Assembly: GCA_002690865.1 (NCBI GenBank)
Contig: NZGG01000031.1
Span: 62,001-126,000, forward strand
Length of the DNA: 64,000 bases
Source of the DNA: Gammaproteobacteria bacterium
GTDB taxonomy: Bacteria > Pseudomonadota > Gammaproteobacteria > Pseudomonadales > Azotimanducaceae
Reading direction: 5' to 3'
Position 1 is the first letter of the stretch. Every line of letters starts with the position of its first letter. A program made the position numbers and the translations under genes. Shown here one piece after another: positions 44,880 to 58,599 of the stretch. The notes below the pieces were generated by a model. That model saw only the letters and a list, made by a program, of their open reading frames with translations. It had not been told where the DNA came from and ran no database searches.

Positions 44880-46849
44880 TTATAGAACTGGGACATTTTA
44901 GCCTGATTCTCGCTCTAGGATTATCCGTTGTTTTAACGGTGATCCCTGCCTGGGGCGTTCAAACAACCAATTCAACTTTAATGCAATGCGGGGATTCTGT
45001 AGCAAGAGGACTATTTTTTTTCTTAGTCTTAGCCTTTTTGGCCCTTTGTTATGCTTTTGTCGTAGATGATTTCTCAGTCGATTATGTTGCTAACAATTCT
45101 AATTCTGCTTTGCCAATTCACTTTAAGATATCTGCAGTTTGGGGTGCGCATGAAGGTTCTTTCCTGTTATGGACACTTGTACTCGGAGCGTGGATCTTTG
45201 CAGTAACACTTTTTAGTCGTGATTTGAGTTTAGATATGCGTGCGAGAGTCCTGTCGGTTCTAGGGTTACTTGCATTTGGCTTTACGCTATTTTCATTGCT
45301 GACCTCAAACCCTTTTGAACGCTCCCTACCGGTTTTCCCTCAGGAAGGAAATGATCTAAATCCTTTGCTTCAAGACTTTGGTCTGATAGTCCACCCGCCA
45401 ATGCTTTATATAGGATACGTTGGATTTGCAGTCCCTTTTGCATTAGCTATTGCAACTCTCTGGAGTGGTCGACTTGATATGGCATGGGCTCGATGGTCGA
45501 GGCCATGGACGAATATCGCTTGGGCATTTTTGACTGTAGGTATTACTCTAGGTAGTTGGTGGGCCTATTATGAATTAGGTTGGGGAGGATGGTGGTTTTG
45601 GGATGCTGTGGAGAACGCGTCCTTTATGCCATGGTTAGTAGGCACGGCATTAATACATTCTTTAGCTTCGACGGAGAAAAGAGCGGTTTTTAAAACATGG
45701 ACGGTTCTTCTTGCAATCTCTGCCTTTGCTCTAAGTCTTTTGGGAGGATTTCTAGTTCGCTCCGGTGTGCTTACTTCGGTTCATGCTTTCGCGCAGGACC
45801 CCCAGAGAGGGATGTATATTCTTGTTTTCTTGATCATTATCGTAGGAGGCTCCTTAGTTTTGTATGCTGTGAGAGCTCAAGGAATAAAAAGTAATACGAT
45901 ATTTAGTTGGAGCTCTCGTGAAGCAATGATTCTCGTAAATAATCTATTACTTGTAGTAGCCACCGCCGTTGTGCTGTTAGGAACTTTATATCCTCTGGCT
46001 TATGAGGCAGCGACTGGCGGTAACAAACTGTCTGTCGGACCACCCTACTTTAATGCTGTATTCGTTCCAGTGATGGTCATTCTTTTTCTCTTTATGGCTG
46101 TAAGTCAGAGATCACGTTGGAAGAATACGAAAAGAGAAGTGTTACTGAAGAAGCAGGTGATTTATGTGATTGGGTCAGCGGTCACTGCGACCTTGCTAAT
46201 AGTTTTCCTCGCTTCGTTTAAGCCTTATGTCTTGCTTATCGTCACGATCGCTTTTTGGATTTCTCTGAATCTCTTGGAAAATATTCTTCAACGTGTGAAA
46301 AGGAGGCACTGGCAGTGGAGTGCAGTTTTTACTCAGTCCTTGAGTTATTATGGGATGCTGCTTGGTCATCTAGGGATGGTTATTATGATGATCGGAATTT
46401 GCTGCACCGTTTATTATAGCGTTGAGAGGGATGTCAGAATGGTCCCCGGAGACGAGCTGGCTCTGGGAGGTTATCAGTTCAAGTTTGTGGGGGTACAAAA
46501 GATTAATGGTCCTAACTATGCATCCGATCAGGCAGAGATTATCGTGACCTACAAGGGGAAAGAGGTTGCTGCTTTATTTCCCGAGAAGCGTCTCTATACA
46601 GCACGAGGCAGTTTGATGACCGAAGCGGATATTGATCCAGGGATATTTCGTGATTTATACGTCGCTCTAGGTGAGCCCCTTGCTCAAGGAGCATGGGCCG
46701 TACGAATACAGGTCAAGCCGTTTGTGCGCTGGATTTGGATTGGGGGATTGTTATCAGCTTTAGGCGGTTTTATTGCGGTTGGTGATAAACGCTATCGAAG
46801 ATTGAGACGGCAAGATGCCGTAGATTTGCCCCAAAATTTAAGCGCCTAA
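44876..46849 (+). CDS. ccmF: Cytochrome c heme lyase subunit CcmF
   Basis: A 657-residue polytopic protein. The tryptophan-rich heme motif is WGGWWFWDAVENASFMPW, with other conserved parts VWGAHEGSFLLW and HPPMLYIGYVGF. With CcmH/CcmI it attaches heme to apocytochrome c and reduces the CcmE-bound heme. Full length and intact. Confidence 0.95.
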   Translation: MIIELGHFSLILALGLSVVLTVIPAWGVQTTNSTLMQCGDSVARGLFFFLVLAFLALCYAFVVDDFSVDYVANNSNSALPIHFKISAVWGAHEGSFLLWTLVLGAWIFAVTLFSRDLSLDMRARVLSVLGLLAFGFTLFSLLTSNPFERSLPVFPQEGNDLNPLLQDFGLIVHPPMLYIGYVGFAVPFALAIATLWSGRLDMAWARWSRPWTNIAWAFLTVGITLGSWWAYYELGWGGWWFWDAVENASFMPWLVGTALIHSLASTEKRAVFKTWTVLLAISAFALSLLGGFLVRSGVLTSVHAFAQDPQRGMYILVFLIIIVGGSLVLYAVRAQGIKSNTIFSWSSREAMILVNNLLLVVATAVVLLGTLYPLAYEAATGGNKLSVGPPYFNAVFVPVMVILFLFMAVSQRSRWKNTKREVLLKKQVIYVIGSAVTATLLIVFLASFKPYVLLIVTIAFWISLNLLENILQRVKRRHWQWSAVFTQSLSYYGMLLGHLGMVIMMIGICCTVYYSVERDVRMVPGDELALGGYQFKFVGVQKINGPNYASDQAEIIVTYKGKEVAALFPEKRLYTARGSLMTEADIDPGIFRDLYVALGEPLAQGAWAVRIQVKPFVRWIWIGGLLSALGGFIAVGDKRYRRLRRQDAVDLPQNLSA

Positions 46850-46888
46850 TTAGAGAATAAGTAATGCAAGATTGTTGGATAAGCACCT

Positions 46889-47428
46889 ATGATTATGAAT
46901 AAGAGCTTAATCATTCCTCTTTTATGTTTCTTTCTATTAATAGTCTTACTCTGGCGGAGTTTTTCTTTGGAAGATCCGCATTTTCTTCCTTCTCAGTTGA
47001 TAGATAAACCATTCCCAAAGTTTAATCTCGAGGATTTGCACAGTACCTCTAGAATGCGGCACGTGGATGATTTGGTAGGGGCTGTTTCTTTAGTTAATGT
47101 CTGGGCTACATGGTGTGCCAATTGTCTTATTGAGCACCCTGTGTTGGAGGAGATAAGCCAAAATGGAATTACCATTATCGGTATCAATTACAATGATAAT
47201 CTGCTGAAAGCTCGCGCATGGCTGGATAGATATGGTGATCCTTACGCTTTTCATGTTCAAGATAAGGAAGGCACGCTAGCTATTGATTTGGGGGTCTATG
47301 GAGCACCAGAAACTTTTATTATTGATGCTTCAGGTACTATTCGGTACCGTCATGTCGGAGTGGTAACGGAGAGGGTTTGGTCGCAAAAACTTTCACCAAT
47401 TATTAATCTTTTGGATGGTGGCTCCTAG
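46889..47428 (+). CDS. ccmG: Thiol:disulfide interchange protein CcmG/DsbE
   Basis: A 179-residue membrane-anchored thioredoxin-like protein. Helix at about 5-22, then the CcmG acidic region and active site WCANC (usual WCPTC/WCVPC forms), with cis-Pro in YGAPETFIID. It keeps the CxxCH thiols of apocytochrome c reduced. Start ATG 46889 or 46895. Its stop shares a base with the ccmH GTG start. Confidence 0.93.
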   Translation: MIMNKSLIIPLLCFFLLIVLLWRSFSLEDPHFLPSQLIDKPFPKFNLEDLHSTSRMRHVDDLVGAVSLVNVWATWCANCLIEHPVLEEISQNGITIIGINYNDNLLKARAWLDRYGDPYAFHVQDKEGTLAIDLGVYGAPETFIIDASGTIRYRHVGVVTERVWSQKLSPIINLLDGGS

Positions 47429-47886
47429 TGGTTAGGTTTTACTCTGGATCCTTACTTTTGTTTTTGATGTCAGTAGGGGGTGCATCCATCGATGCTCATC
47501 ACTTTCCCAGTCAAGAACTTCAAGCCCGTCACCAAGCAATTATCGAGGAATTGCGCTGTCCTCAGTGCCTTAACACGAATCTAGCGGGGTCAGATGCGAT
47601 GATTGCTCGAGATTTGCGCAGGGAGGTACATCGTCTTTTGTTGGAAGGGGAATCAGATGAAGAGATTCTATCTTTCATGTATGACCGTTATGGAGACTTT
47701 GTACTTTATACTCCCCGGATCCATTCAGGGACAATATTTCTGTGGTTTGGTCCATTATTCTTCTTAATACTGGCCATTGCGATCTTTATTAGTATCGTAA
47801 AAAGTTCCACCGGGGCCAATGTGGAAGAGGTAGATAGGGAAGAATTGGCAGCGATATTAAATCCTAATGCCAAGGAATTAGACTGA
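47428..47886 (+). CDS. ccmH: Cytochrome c maturation protein CcmH (CycL-type)
   Basis: A 152-residue protein with a signal peptide, the redox motif LRCPQC followed by LNTNLAGSDAMIARDLR, the YGDFVLYTPR segment and a C-terminal membrane helix. It is the short CcmH without the TPR domain, which is encoded separately by ccmI next. The Gln usually following the second Cys is Leu here. Confidence 0.93.
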   Translation: MVRFYSGSLLLFLMSVGGASIDAHHFPSQELQARHQAIIEELRCPQCLNTNLAGSDAMIARDLRREVHRLLLEGESDEEILSFMYDRYGDFVLYTPRIHSGTIFLWFGPLFFLILAIAIFISIVKSSTGANVEEVDREELAAILNPNAKELD

Positions 47887-49091
47887 TGTTAATGTTTTGG
47901 ATAGGAGCGTTAATTCTTTGCATCTTAGCTATTACTTTTATTGTTTGGCCGCTCTATGGCCGAGGCGATATAAGCTCTTTGAATAGGAGTAAATTGAATA
48001 TTGAATTGTTCCATAATCGAATTACCGAGCTTGAAAATAGTCTAGAGCAAGCAGAAATTAACGAAGGAGAATTCAAAGAGTTAGAGAGGGAACTTCAGTT
48101 ATCGTTAGTCTCCGATACACGTAGTGATTTGAAGTCGCAGTCTTCTATATCTCGCCTTCCTTTTTTTGCGGCAGCAATGGTGGTAGTTCTAAGTATTTTT
48201 GCTTTTGCGGACTTCGGTCTCTCAATGGGGTCTGTAGGCGACTTTATATTATCTAAAGAGATTGGTTCCACATACCACAATGCAGCAGGTATGCAGGAAA
48301 CCATGGAAAAGCTTGAGCGTCGACTGCAGCAAGAGCCAGATAATGATGATGCGCGTTTTCTTCTTGCCCAATCTTGGCAAAGCTTAGCTGAATATGAGAA
48401 GGCGGCAAGGGAGTTTCGCTATTTGGTGGAACGATATCCTCTGGATTCAGCTCTAGCAGTGCGCTTTGCCGGGGCGCTTTTTTTATTAGATATGCAGGCC
48501 TTCACTCCGCGCGTTCGGCTGGCTATAAGCAAAGCCTTGGAACTAAATCCACATGATATTGAAATGCTTGAGTTGAGTGCCATTGACGCATTTAGACAGG
48601 GGAATGCTGAAAAAGCTAGCACACTACTTCGTCAAGCTTTAGTTTATGCCGAAGGCTCTCGCGCTGACCTTCTAAGACAAGCGCTATCAGATTTAACGAA
48701 TAATAAATACGATTTGACTGAAGTTGCAAAGACATCACTATCCAATGAGCGCAGTCTAAATATCCTTGTGGAGCTTGGAGCAGAGGTGGAAGCAAATCCG
48801 GAAGCAACCGTTTATGTTTATGCTCGACCTTTTGAGGGGTCGACAATTCCTTTAGCACTTGAAAGATTAACTATTGCTCAGTTACCAGCGCTCATAACCC
48901 TGAAGTCAGATCGGGTAATGATAGAAGGCATGGGCTTAAATGATTTCGATCTGGTCCAGATTGTTGCAAGAATCTCAGAAAAAGGTATTGCTAACGCATC
49001 GCCTGAGGATTACGAGGTGGTATCGGGTGCAATTGATCTTAAAGTTGAGCATTCTGTTTTTCGTCTGACCATCTCGAATAGACGGGGATAA
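47886..49091 (+). CDS. ccmI: Apocytochrome c chaperone CcmI (TPR)
   Basis: A 401-residue protein with two N-terminal membrane helices (about 3-22 and 95-112) and periplasmic TPR repeats (about 150-270) with patterns such as DARFLLAQSWQSLAEYEKAAREF. The C-terminal domain is the beta-rich CcmI end. It binds apocytochrome c and hands it to CcmF/H. Last ccm gene; start overlaps ccmH's stop by one base. Confidence 0.9.
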   Translation: MLMFWIGALILCILAITFIVWPLYGRGDISSLNRSKLNIELFHNRITELENSLEQAEINEGEFKELERELQLSLVSDTRSDLKSQSSISRLPFFAAAMVVVLSIFAFADFGLSMGSVGDFILSKEIGSTYHNAAGMQETMEKLERRLQQEPDNDDARFLLAQSWQSLAEYEKAAREFRYLVERYPLDSALAVRFAGALFLLDMQAFTPRVRLAISKALELNPHDIEMLELSAIDAFRQGNAEKASTLLRQALVYAEGSRADLLRQALSDLTNNKYDLTEVAKTSLSNERSLNILVELGAEVEANPEATVYVYARPFEGSTIPLALERLTIAQLPALITLKSDRVMIEGMGLNDFDLVQIVARISEKGIANASPEDYEVVSGAIDLKVEHSVFRLTISNRRG

Positions 49092-49207
49092 GCAGACTGT
49101 TAAAAACGCATAAGTAGGTTGTAGTGTTCACAAATAGCTGCAATAGAGCATTGTATCTTTGGCTAACTAGATAAGTTATTGTCTGCAGATTAATTAGGAA
49201 GTGATCA

Positions 49208-49507
49208 GTGATGAGTGTTGCTGGTAGTTATGGAATCACTATTAACTCACCCCTTGGAGTAAGGGAAGGTATTCTTACTTTAGAGGTCGCTGGAAGAAAT
49301 TTGAGTGGGGTCTTGTTATCGGATAGCGTTTCTGAGGAATTCTCAGAAGGTACCGTGTATGGAAGCAATATATCATGGGAGATGAACCTGACACATCCCA
49401 TGCCACTACACCTTGTTTGTTCAGCTAATATCAGTGGGAACGCAATAGATGGGACTATTCAATTAGGTGCTTTTGGGGAAGCAATTTTTTCGGGAGATAG
49501 AATCTGA
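49208..49507 (+). CDS. Small protein of unknown function upstream of dnaE
   Basis: A 99-residue protein predicted to be almost all beta strand, with alternating hydrophobics (YGITINSPLG, GILTLEVAGRNLSGVLL, ISWEMNL, NAIDGTIQLGAFGEAIFSG). No signal peptide or Cys pattern. AGGAAGTGA before the start supports translation. I do not recognise a family beyond a resemblance to small lipocalin-like or 'conserved hypothetical' beta proteins. It is 104 bases before dnaE with a separate dnaE promoter between. Confidence 0.65.
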   Translation: MMSVAGSYGITINSPLGVREGILTLEVAGRNLSGVLLSDSVSEEFSEGTVYGSNISWEMNLTHPMPLHLVCSANISGNAIDGTIQLGAFGEAIFSGDRI

Positions 49508-49560
49508 ATGCAACTTGGAGTATATCTTCAATATGTCTTCAGCCCGCAGATAGTATTTTC

Positions 49561-49566
49561 TATAAT
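49561..49566 (+). promoter_or_regulatory. Candidate -10 box for dnaE
   Basis: A perfect TATAAT 45 bases before the chosen dnaE ATG. TTCAGC at 49538-49543 is a weak -35 at 17-base spacing. Supports 49611 rather than 49569 as translation start. Confidence 0.4.
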
Positions 49567-49610
49567 GAATGTCAGCTAACAAAATAATAAAGGAACTCTC
49601 TTCTCTAGCA

Positions 49611-52600
49611 ATGCACGCTTCTTTCATACATCTGCGCGTCCACTCAGAGTACTCAATACGCGATGGAATCGTTCGAATTAAACCACTTATCAAAGCTGTC
49701 GTTGACGGCAGCATGCCCGCAATTGCCCTTAATGATGACAACAACCTCTTTGCTTTAGTCAAGTTTTATAAGGCTGCACAGGATCTGGGTGTCAAACCGA
49801 TAATTTCGGTAGATGTCATGGTTGCATCTAGAGAAGCAAATGACCCTCCGTGTCCCCTAACCCTTTTTGCTCGCGACGAGATTGGATACAGAAATTTAAG
49901 TCAGCTCATATCGAAATCATATGTTGAAGGCCAAGATGATCACTATATATACCTGAAGAGAGAGTGGGTCGTGTCGCATTCTGAAGGCCTTCTTGCCTTA
50001 TCTGCTGGCAAAGATGGTGAGGTAGGTCGAGCCTTACTCGGAGGAAAAACTGAATATGCGACTAGTCTGGTAAGAGAGTGGATGGAAGTTTTCCCAGATG
50101 CGTTCTATCTCGAGTTGCACAGGACTGGTCGTGATGGAGAAGAAGATTATAACGCCGCGGCCGTTGATTTGGCGTTAGCGCTTGGATGTCCGGTCGTTGC
50201 CACCAACCAGGTGCGATTTCTCGTACAAGAGGATTATGAAGCACACGAGGCTAGGGTTTGCATCCATGAAGGGACGACACTTAACGACACTCGAAGAGAG
50301 CGTAGGTACAGTCGAGAACAATATTTGAAGACTCCAGAGCAGATGGTTGAGCTTTTTGCTGATATTCCTGAGGCTATTGCGAACACAATCGAGATTGCTC
50401 GTCGCTGTAATGTGAATTTAGACCTAGGCAATAATTACATGCCAGCTTATCCCGTCCCGGCAGGTTATACGGCAGAATCGTATCTTGTTGAAGTTACGAA
50501 GTCGGGACTGGAGGATAGACTTTCTCAAAGTGATGAGCCTATCGACCGCAGTCTCTACATTGAACGTTTGGATTATGAGTTATCAGTAATTAATAAAATG
50601 GGATTTGCCGGATATTTTCTTATCGTCATGGAATTTATTCAGTGGGCAAAGGATCATGATATCCCTGTTGGACCAGGTCGAGGATCAGGCGCAGGATCTC
50701 TTGTTGCTTATTCGTTATTAATTACGAATATCGATCCTTTAGAATTTGATCTTCTATTTGAACGATTCCTTAATCCAGAACGTGTCTCATTACCTGATTT
50801 CGATATTGACTTCTGTATTGAAGGGCGAGACCGTGTTATTCAACATGTGTCAGAGCTTTATGGTAGGGATGCGGTATCGCAAATAATTACCTTTGGAACG
50901 ATGGCAGCAAAAGCAGTCGTGCGTGATGTTGCTAGGGTGCAAGGTAAACCATACGGACTTGCAGACCGGTTATCAAAAATGATCCCGTTTGAGCCAGGGA
51001 TGACCCTTAATAAGGCTATGCAGGATGAAGCAGTGCTTGCTGATTTTGTCGCTAATAATGATGAAGCAGAAGAAATAATGGAAATGGCCTTTAGATTAGA
51101 GGGCTTGACGCGCAATGTCGGCAAGCATGCTGGTGGTGTCGTGATTGCACCAACGTGTTTGACTGATTTTACGCCCGTTTATTGTGATGTGGCAGGCCAA
51201 AACATGATGACACAGTTTGATATGTTGGATGTTGAGCAAGTTGGTCTTGTAAAGTTTGATTTTCTTGGATTGCGCACACTAACCATAATAGATTGCGCGG
51301 TTAACAGTATAAATAATGCTCGTGCTATAGAGGGAAAACAAAAAGTTGATATTGATGAAATTCCTCTTGAGGATGCATTGGTTTACGCAGATCTTCAGGA
51401 GGGGAAGACAACTGCTGTATTTCAGTTAGAGTCTCGGGGCATGAAGGATATGCTAAAAAAAGTGAAGCCTAATCGATTTGCCGACATAGTAGCATTAGTA
51501 GCTCTTTATAGACCGGGTCCGATGCAATTGGCAGATGATTTTGTGAAACGTAAGCATGGTATTGAGGAAGTAGATTATCTTCATCCAAGATTAGAAAGTG
51601 TTCTTGAAGACACCTACGGGGTAATGCTTTATCAGGAACAGGTTATGCAGATTGCTCAGGTTCTCGCAGGGTACTCACTGGCAGAGGCAGATATCTTGAG
51701 AAAGGCTATGGGTAAGAAAAAGCCTGAAGAGATGGCTACTCAGAGAGAAATTTTTATAGCGGGAGCTCTGAAGAATGGGGTTGATAAAGATCATTCGGCT
51801 CAAATATTCAACTTAATGGAGCGATTTGCTGGATATGGCTTTAATAAGCCTCACTCAGTTGGATACGCGCTGGTAGCATACCAAACGGCTTGGCTGAAAC
51901 ACTATTTCCCTTCAGATTTTATGGCGTCCGTGCTTTCGGCAGATATGCAGAACACCGATAAGGTAGTTATTAATATTGAAGAAGCCCATAGTATGGGGTT
52001 GAAAATAAATCCACCGAGCATAAATAAGGGGCTCTTTCGTTTTGCTGCTAATAATAATGGTGAGATTAACTATGGATTAGGAGCTATAAAAGGGTTAGGC
52101 GAGGGACCTGTGGATGCTATCGTGGGAGAACGACAGCGAGGAGGAACTTTTACCGATCTTTATGAGTTTTGTGAGCGTGTTGGTGTGCTAAAAGTTAACC
52201 GCCGTACGGTTGAAGCGCTTATAGGTAGTGGAGCTTTGGATGAGCTGGTCACACTCACAGAAAATATTGATTCTTGTAGAGCGTTGCTATTTGCGAATCA
52301 AAAAGATGCACTAAAGGTTGCTGAGCAGAAGGCTCGCAATGTAGATAGTGGGGTAAGCGATCTGTTTGGAGAGGATATGATGATAGTCTCCGATGAAAAA
52401 GGCCCGTATAAAAACTTTGATCCCATGCAAGGTTTTTCTCTTAACGATCGACTAACGAAAGAAAAAGAAACCTTAGGTTTTTATTTAACCGCGCACCCGT
52501 TGGATGTGTATGGGCAGGAGCTTGGGTTTTTAGCTAAGTCAAGTATTGCAGAATTGCGTAAAGGTTCTGATGAGCAAGTTATCGTTGGGTTAGTAGTTGG

Positions 52601-53084
52601 TGTTCGTGTTACGAAAAGTAGAAGAGGAGAGAATCTAGCATTCCTGACTCTTGATGATAAAACTGGTCGCATTGAAGTAAGTATTTATTCGGAACTTTAC
52701 GATAAGAATTTTGATTTATTAAAAAAAGATACTGTGCTCATGGTTAAGGGAAATACTACCACGGATGATTTTACAGATGATTTGAAAATGCGCGCGACTA
52801 ATGTTTTAAGTATAGAGGAAGCCCGGTTGCGCTCAGCTAAAAAGTTAAAGTTAAACGTGGATCAGTCTGTTCTTGAGGTAGATTTTGCTCAGGAACTAGC
52901 TGCCATCCTAGAACCTTTCAAGGGTGCAAATGGTCAAGGTTGTCTGGTAGTGGTTAAGTATTGTCGTTCTGAAGCGAGTGTAGAGGTTGTGTTTGGAGAG
53001 GAATGGCGTGTTCGGCCGTCTGATGAGTTGATGCATGATCTCCGTAATCGCTATGGTTTGCGACGGGTAAATTTAGACTATTAA
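49611..53084 (+). CDS. dnaE: DNA polymerase III alpha subunit
   Basis: A 1157-residue replicative polymerase. PHP domain at the N-terminus (SFIHLRVHSEYSIRDG), palm with catalytic acids in LPDFDIDFCIEGRD and GPGRGSGAGSLVAY, tHhH and OB domains in the C-terminal third (GLVVGVRVTKSRRGENLAFL). The ATG at 49611 gives the normal start; an upstream in-frame GTG-type extension to 49569 would overlap the promoter region. The gene is followed after 16 bases by tilS; accA, usually between them, is missing. Confidence 0.96.
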   Translation: MHASFIHLRVHSEYSIRDGIVRIKPLIKAVVDGSMPAIALNDDNNLFALVKFYKAAQDLGVKPIISVDVMVASREANDPPCPLTLFARDEIGYRNLSQLISKSYVEGQDDHYIYLKREWVVSHSEGLLALSAGKDGEVGRALLGGKTEYATSLVREWMEVFPDAFYLELHRTGRDGEEDYNAAAVDLALALGCPVVATNQVRFLVQEDYEAHEARVCIHEGTTLNDTRRERRYSREQYLKTPEQMVELFADIPEAIANTIEIARRCNVNLDLGNNYMPAYPVPAGYTAESYLVEVTKSGLEDRLSQSDEPIDRSLYIERLDYELSVINKMGFAGYFLIVMEFIQWAKDHDIPVGPGRGSGAGSLVAYSLLITNIDPLEFDLLFERFLNPERVSLPDFDIDFCIEGRDRVIQHVSELYGRDAVSQIITFGTMAAKAVVRDVARVQGKPYGLADRLSKMIPFEPGMTLNKAMQDEAVLADFVANNDEAEEIMEMAFRLEGLTRNVGKHAGGVVIAPTCLTDFTPVYCDVAGQNMMTQFDMLDVEQVGLVKFDFLGLRTLTIIDCAVNSINNARAIEGKQKVDIDEIPLEDALVYADLQEGKTTAVFQLESRGMKDMLKKVKPNRFADIVALVALYRPGPMQLADDFVKRKHGIEEVDYLHPRLESVLEDTYGVMLYQEQVMQIAQVLAGYSLAEADILRKAMGKKKPEEMATQREIFIAGALKNGVDKDHSAQIFNLMERFAGYGFNKPHSVGYALVAYQTAWLKHYFPSDFMASVLSADMQNTDKVVINIEEAHSMGLKINPPSINKGLFRFAANNNGEINYGLGAIKGLGEGPVDAIVGERQRGGTFTDLYEFCERVGVLKVNRRTVEALIGSGALDELVTLTENIDSCRALLFANQKDALKVAEQKARNVDSGVSDLFGEDMMIVSDEKGPYKNFDPMQGFSLNDRLTKEKETLGFYLTAHPLDVYGQELGFLAKSSIAELRKGSDEQVIVGLVVGVRVTKSRRGENLAFLTLDDKTGRIEVSIYSELYDKNFDLLKKDTVLMVKGNTTTDDFTDDLKMRATNVLSIEEARLRSAKKLKLNVDQSVLEVDFAQELAAILEPFKGANGQGCLVVVKYCRSEASVEVVFGEEWRVRPSDELMHDLRNRYGLRRVNLDY

Positions 53085-53100
53085 GACACGAGCTTCTCTG

Positions 53101-54420
53101 ATGAATTTGCTAGAGGAACGTTGGCAACAAGATGATATACAGTCTTTTCTGCAATCATCGCGAAGGTGTGTAGTTGCGTTCAGTGGCGGAGCAGATTCTT
53201 TAAGCCTTTTATCTCTCGCTACGTCATTAAGTAAACCAATACTAGCTTTGCACGTTAACCATGGCCTGAATACAGATGCTGACGAATGGCAGCAGATTTG
53301 TATTAAGCAGTGCCTAGACTTAGGTGTACGGCTAGAATGTTTTAAAGTAAAAGTAGATAGAAAGGGCAGTATTGAAGAGAACGCCCGAAAAGCTAGGTAT
53401 TCCGTATTCGAAAACTTTTTACAGGAAAAGGACTTGCTACTGTTAGCACATCATGCGGATGATCAGATTGAGACAGTGTTATTTAATTTGTTTCGAGGGA
53501 CTTCAATACCGGGAATTGTTGCCATGCCAAGATCGCGAGGTTTGGGAAAAGCTAAATTATTTAGACCATTTCTAGATGTTCCCAGAGCCAATATTATTGC
53601 CTACTGTAAATTGAAGGGGTTTAAGTGGATAGATGATTCAAGTAATCAGGATAAAACTTTTGATCGGAGTTATTTGCGGCACGGTGTGGTTCCACTTATC
53701 GAAGATCGATGGCCGAATTTTCGCTCGACAGTCCTGCAAGGAATTAGCAGAGATGGAGAGATGCGGGAGTTGATTCGGGGTATCGCTGAAAATGATCTTA
53801 TGGAGTGTCGATCGGGATTGGGACTCGCAGTATCGGCAGTGCTCAAGTTGCCAAATACAAGAAAAGATTATTTGTTTCGGTGCTGGATTACTAAAGAGGG
53901 TTTTCCATTTCCAACTATGGGTATTTTGCGAGCGATGCATAAGAATTTGCTAATGGCAAAACCAGATGCTGAACCATGCGTATCTTGGCGTGGATGTGAG
54001 ATTAGGAGGTACAAGGATAATCTAATTTTAAAGGCCCAAAGTAATTTGGTCATGCCAAAAAAGCTCTTTCATTTTAACCCCTTGACATCCCTTACGATAG
54101 CTGGCGGCCTTTTACGGACAGTTAAAGAAGAAGGTAATGGACTTAAATTTAGTGGTTTGGAGCGAGATCTTGTTATTAAATTTCGGCAAGGTGGTGAATC
54201 CATTCGGGTTAATGGTAAGACAAAAATTGTAAAGAAATTACTGCAAGATTTAGGGGTGCCTCCCTGGTTGCGAAATAGGCTCCCATTGATATATCGGGAT
54301 GATGTCTTGGTTGCAATTCCAGGTATTCCCGAATGGAATACTTTGCCCATTACAGTTTCAGAGCAGTTAGCTAAGTCTGGCGAGAGCGGGCTCTTATTTT
54401 GGTTTGATAATACACAATAA
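53101..54420 (+). CDS. tilS: tRNA(Ile)-lysidine synthase
   Basis: A 439-residue TilS. PP-loop SGGADS at 28-33 for ATP; HVNHGLN and HHADDQIET blocks follow, and the C-terminal domain ends with the typical FRQGGE...K-LLQDLGVPPWLRNRLPLIY. It converts C34 of the AUA-reading tRNA-Ile to lysidine. Full length. It follows dnaE in the same direction. Confidence 0.95.
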   Translation: MNLLEERWQQDDIQSFLQSSRRCVVAFSGGADSLSLLSLATSLSKPILALHVNHGLNTDADEWQQICIKQCLDLGVRLECFKVKVDRKGSIEENARKARYSVFENFLQEKDLLLLAHHADDQIETVLFNLFRGTSIPGIVAMPRSRGLGKAKLFRPFLDVPRANIIAYCKLKGFKWIDDSSNQDKTFDRSYLRHGVVPLIEDRWPNFRSTVLQGISRDGEMRELIRGIAENDLMECRSGLGLAVSAVLKLPNTRKDYLFRCWITKEGFPFPTMGILRAMHKNLLMAKPDAEPCVSWRGCEIRRYKDNLILKAQSNLVMPKKLFHFNPLTSLTIAGGLLRTVKEEGNGLKFSGLERDLVIKFRQGGESIRVNGKTKIVKKLLQDLGVPPWLRNRLPLIYRDDVLVAIPGIPEWNTLPITVSEQLAKSGESGLLFWFDNTQ

Positions 54421-54461
54421 CTTTCTTGAAAATACTTTTAGCGTTGAGGCTGATCAGCTGA

Positions 54462-56153
<1,692 letters not shown>

Positions 56154-56211
56154 TTTTTTCTCCCTTTGTTGCATGTAAGAATACTCAAGTAGGTTGCCTG
56201 CTGAGGTGAAA

Positions 56212-58587
<2,376 letters not shown>

Positions 58588-58599
58588 GATTGAGTGGTG

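Noticed and set aside
46864-46902. Tiny 12-codon frame before ccmG as a leader peptide
   Set aside because: No ribosome site and no following attenuator structure.
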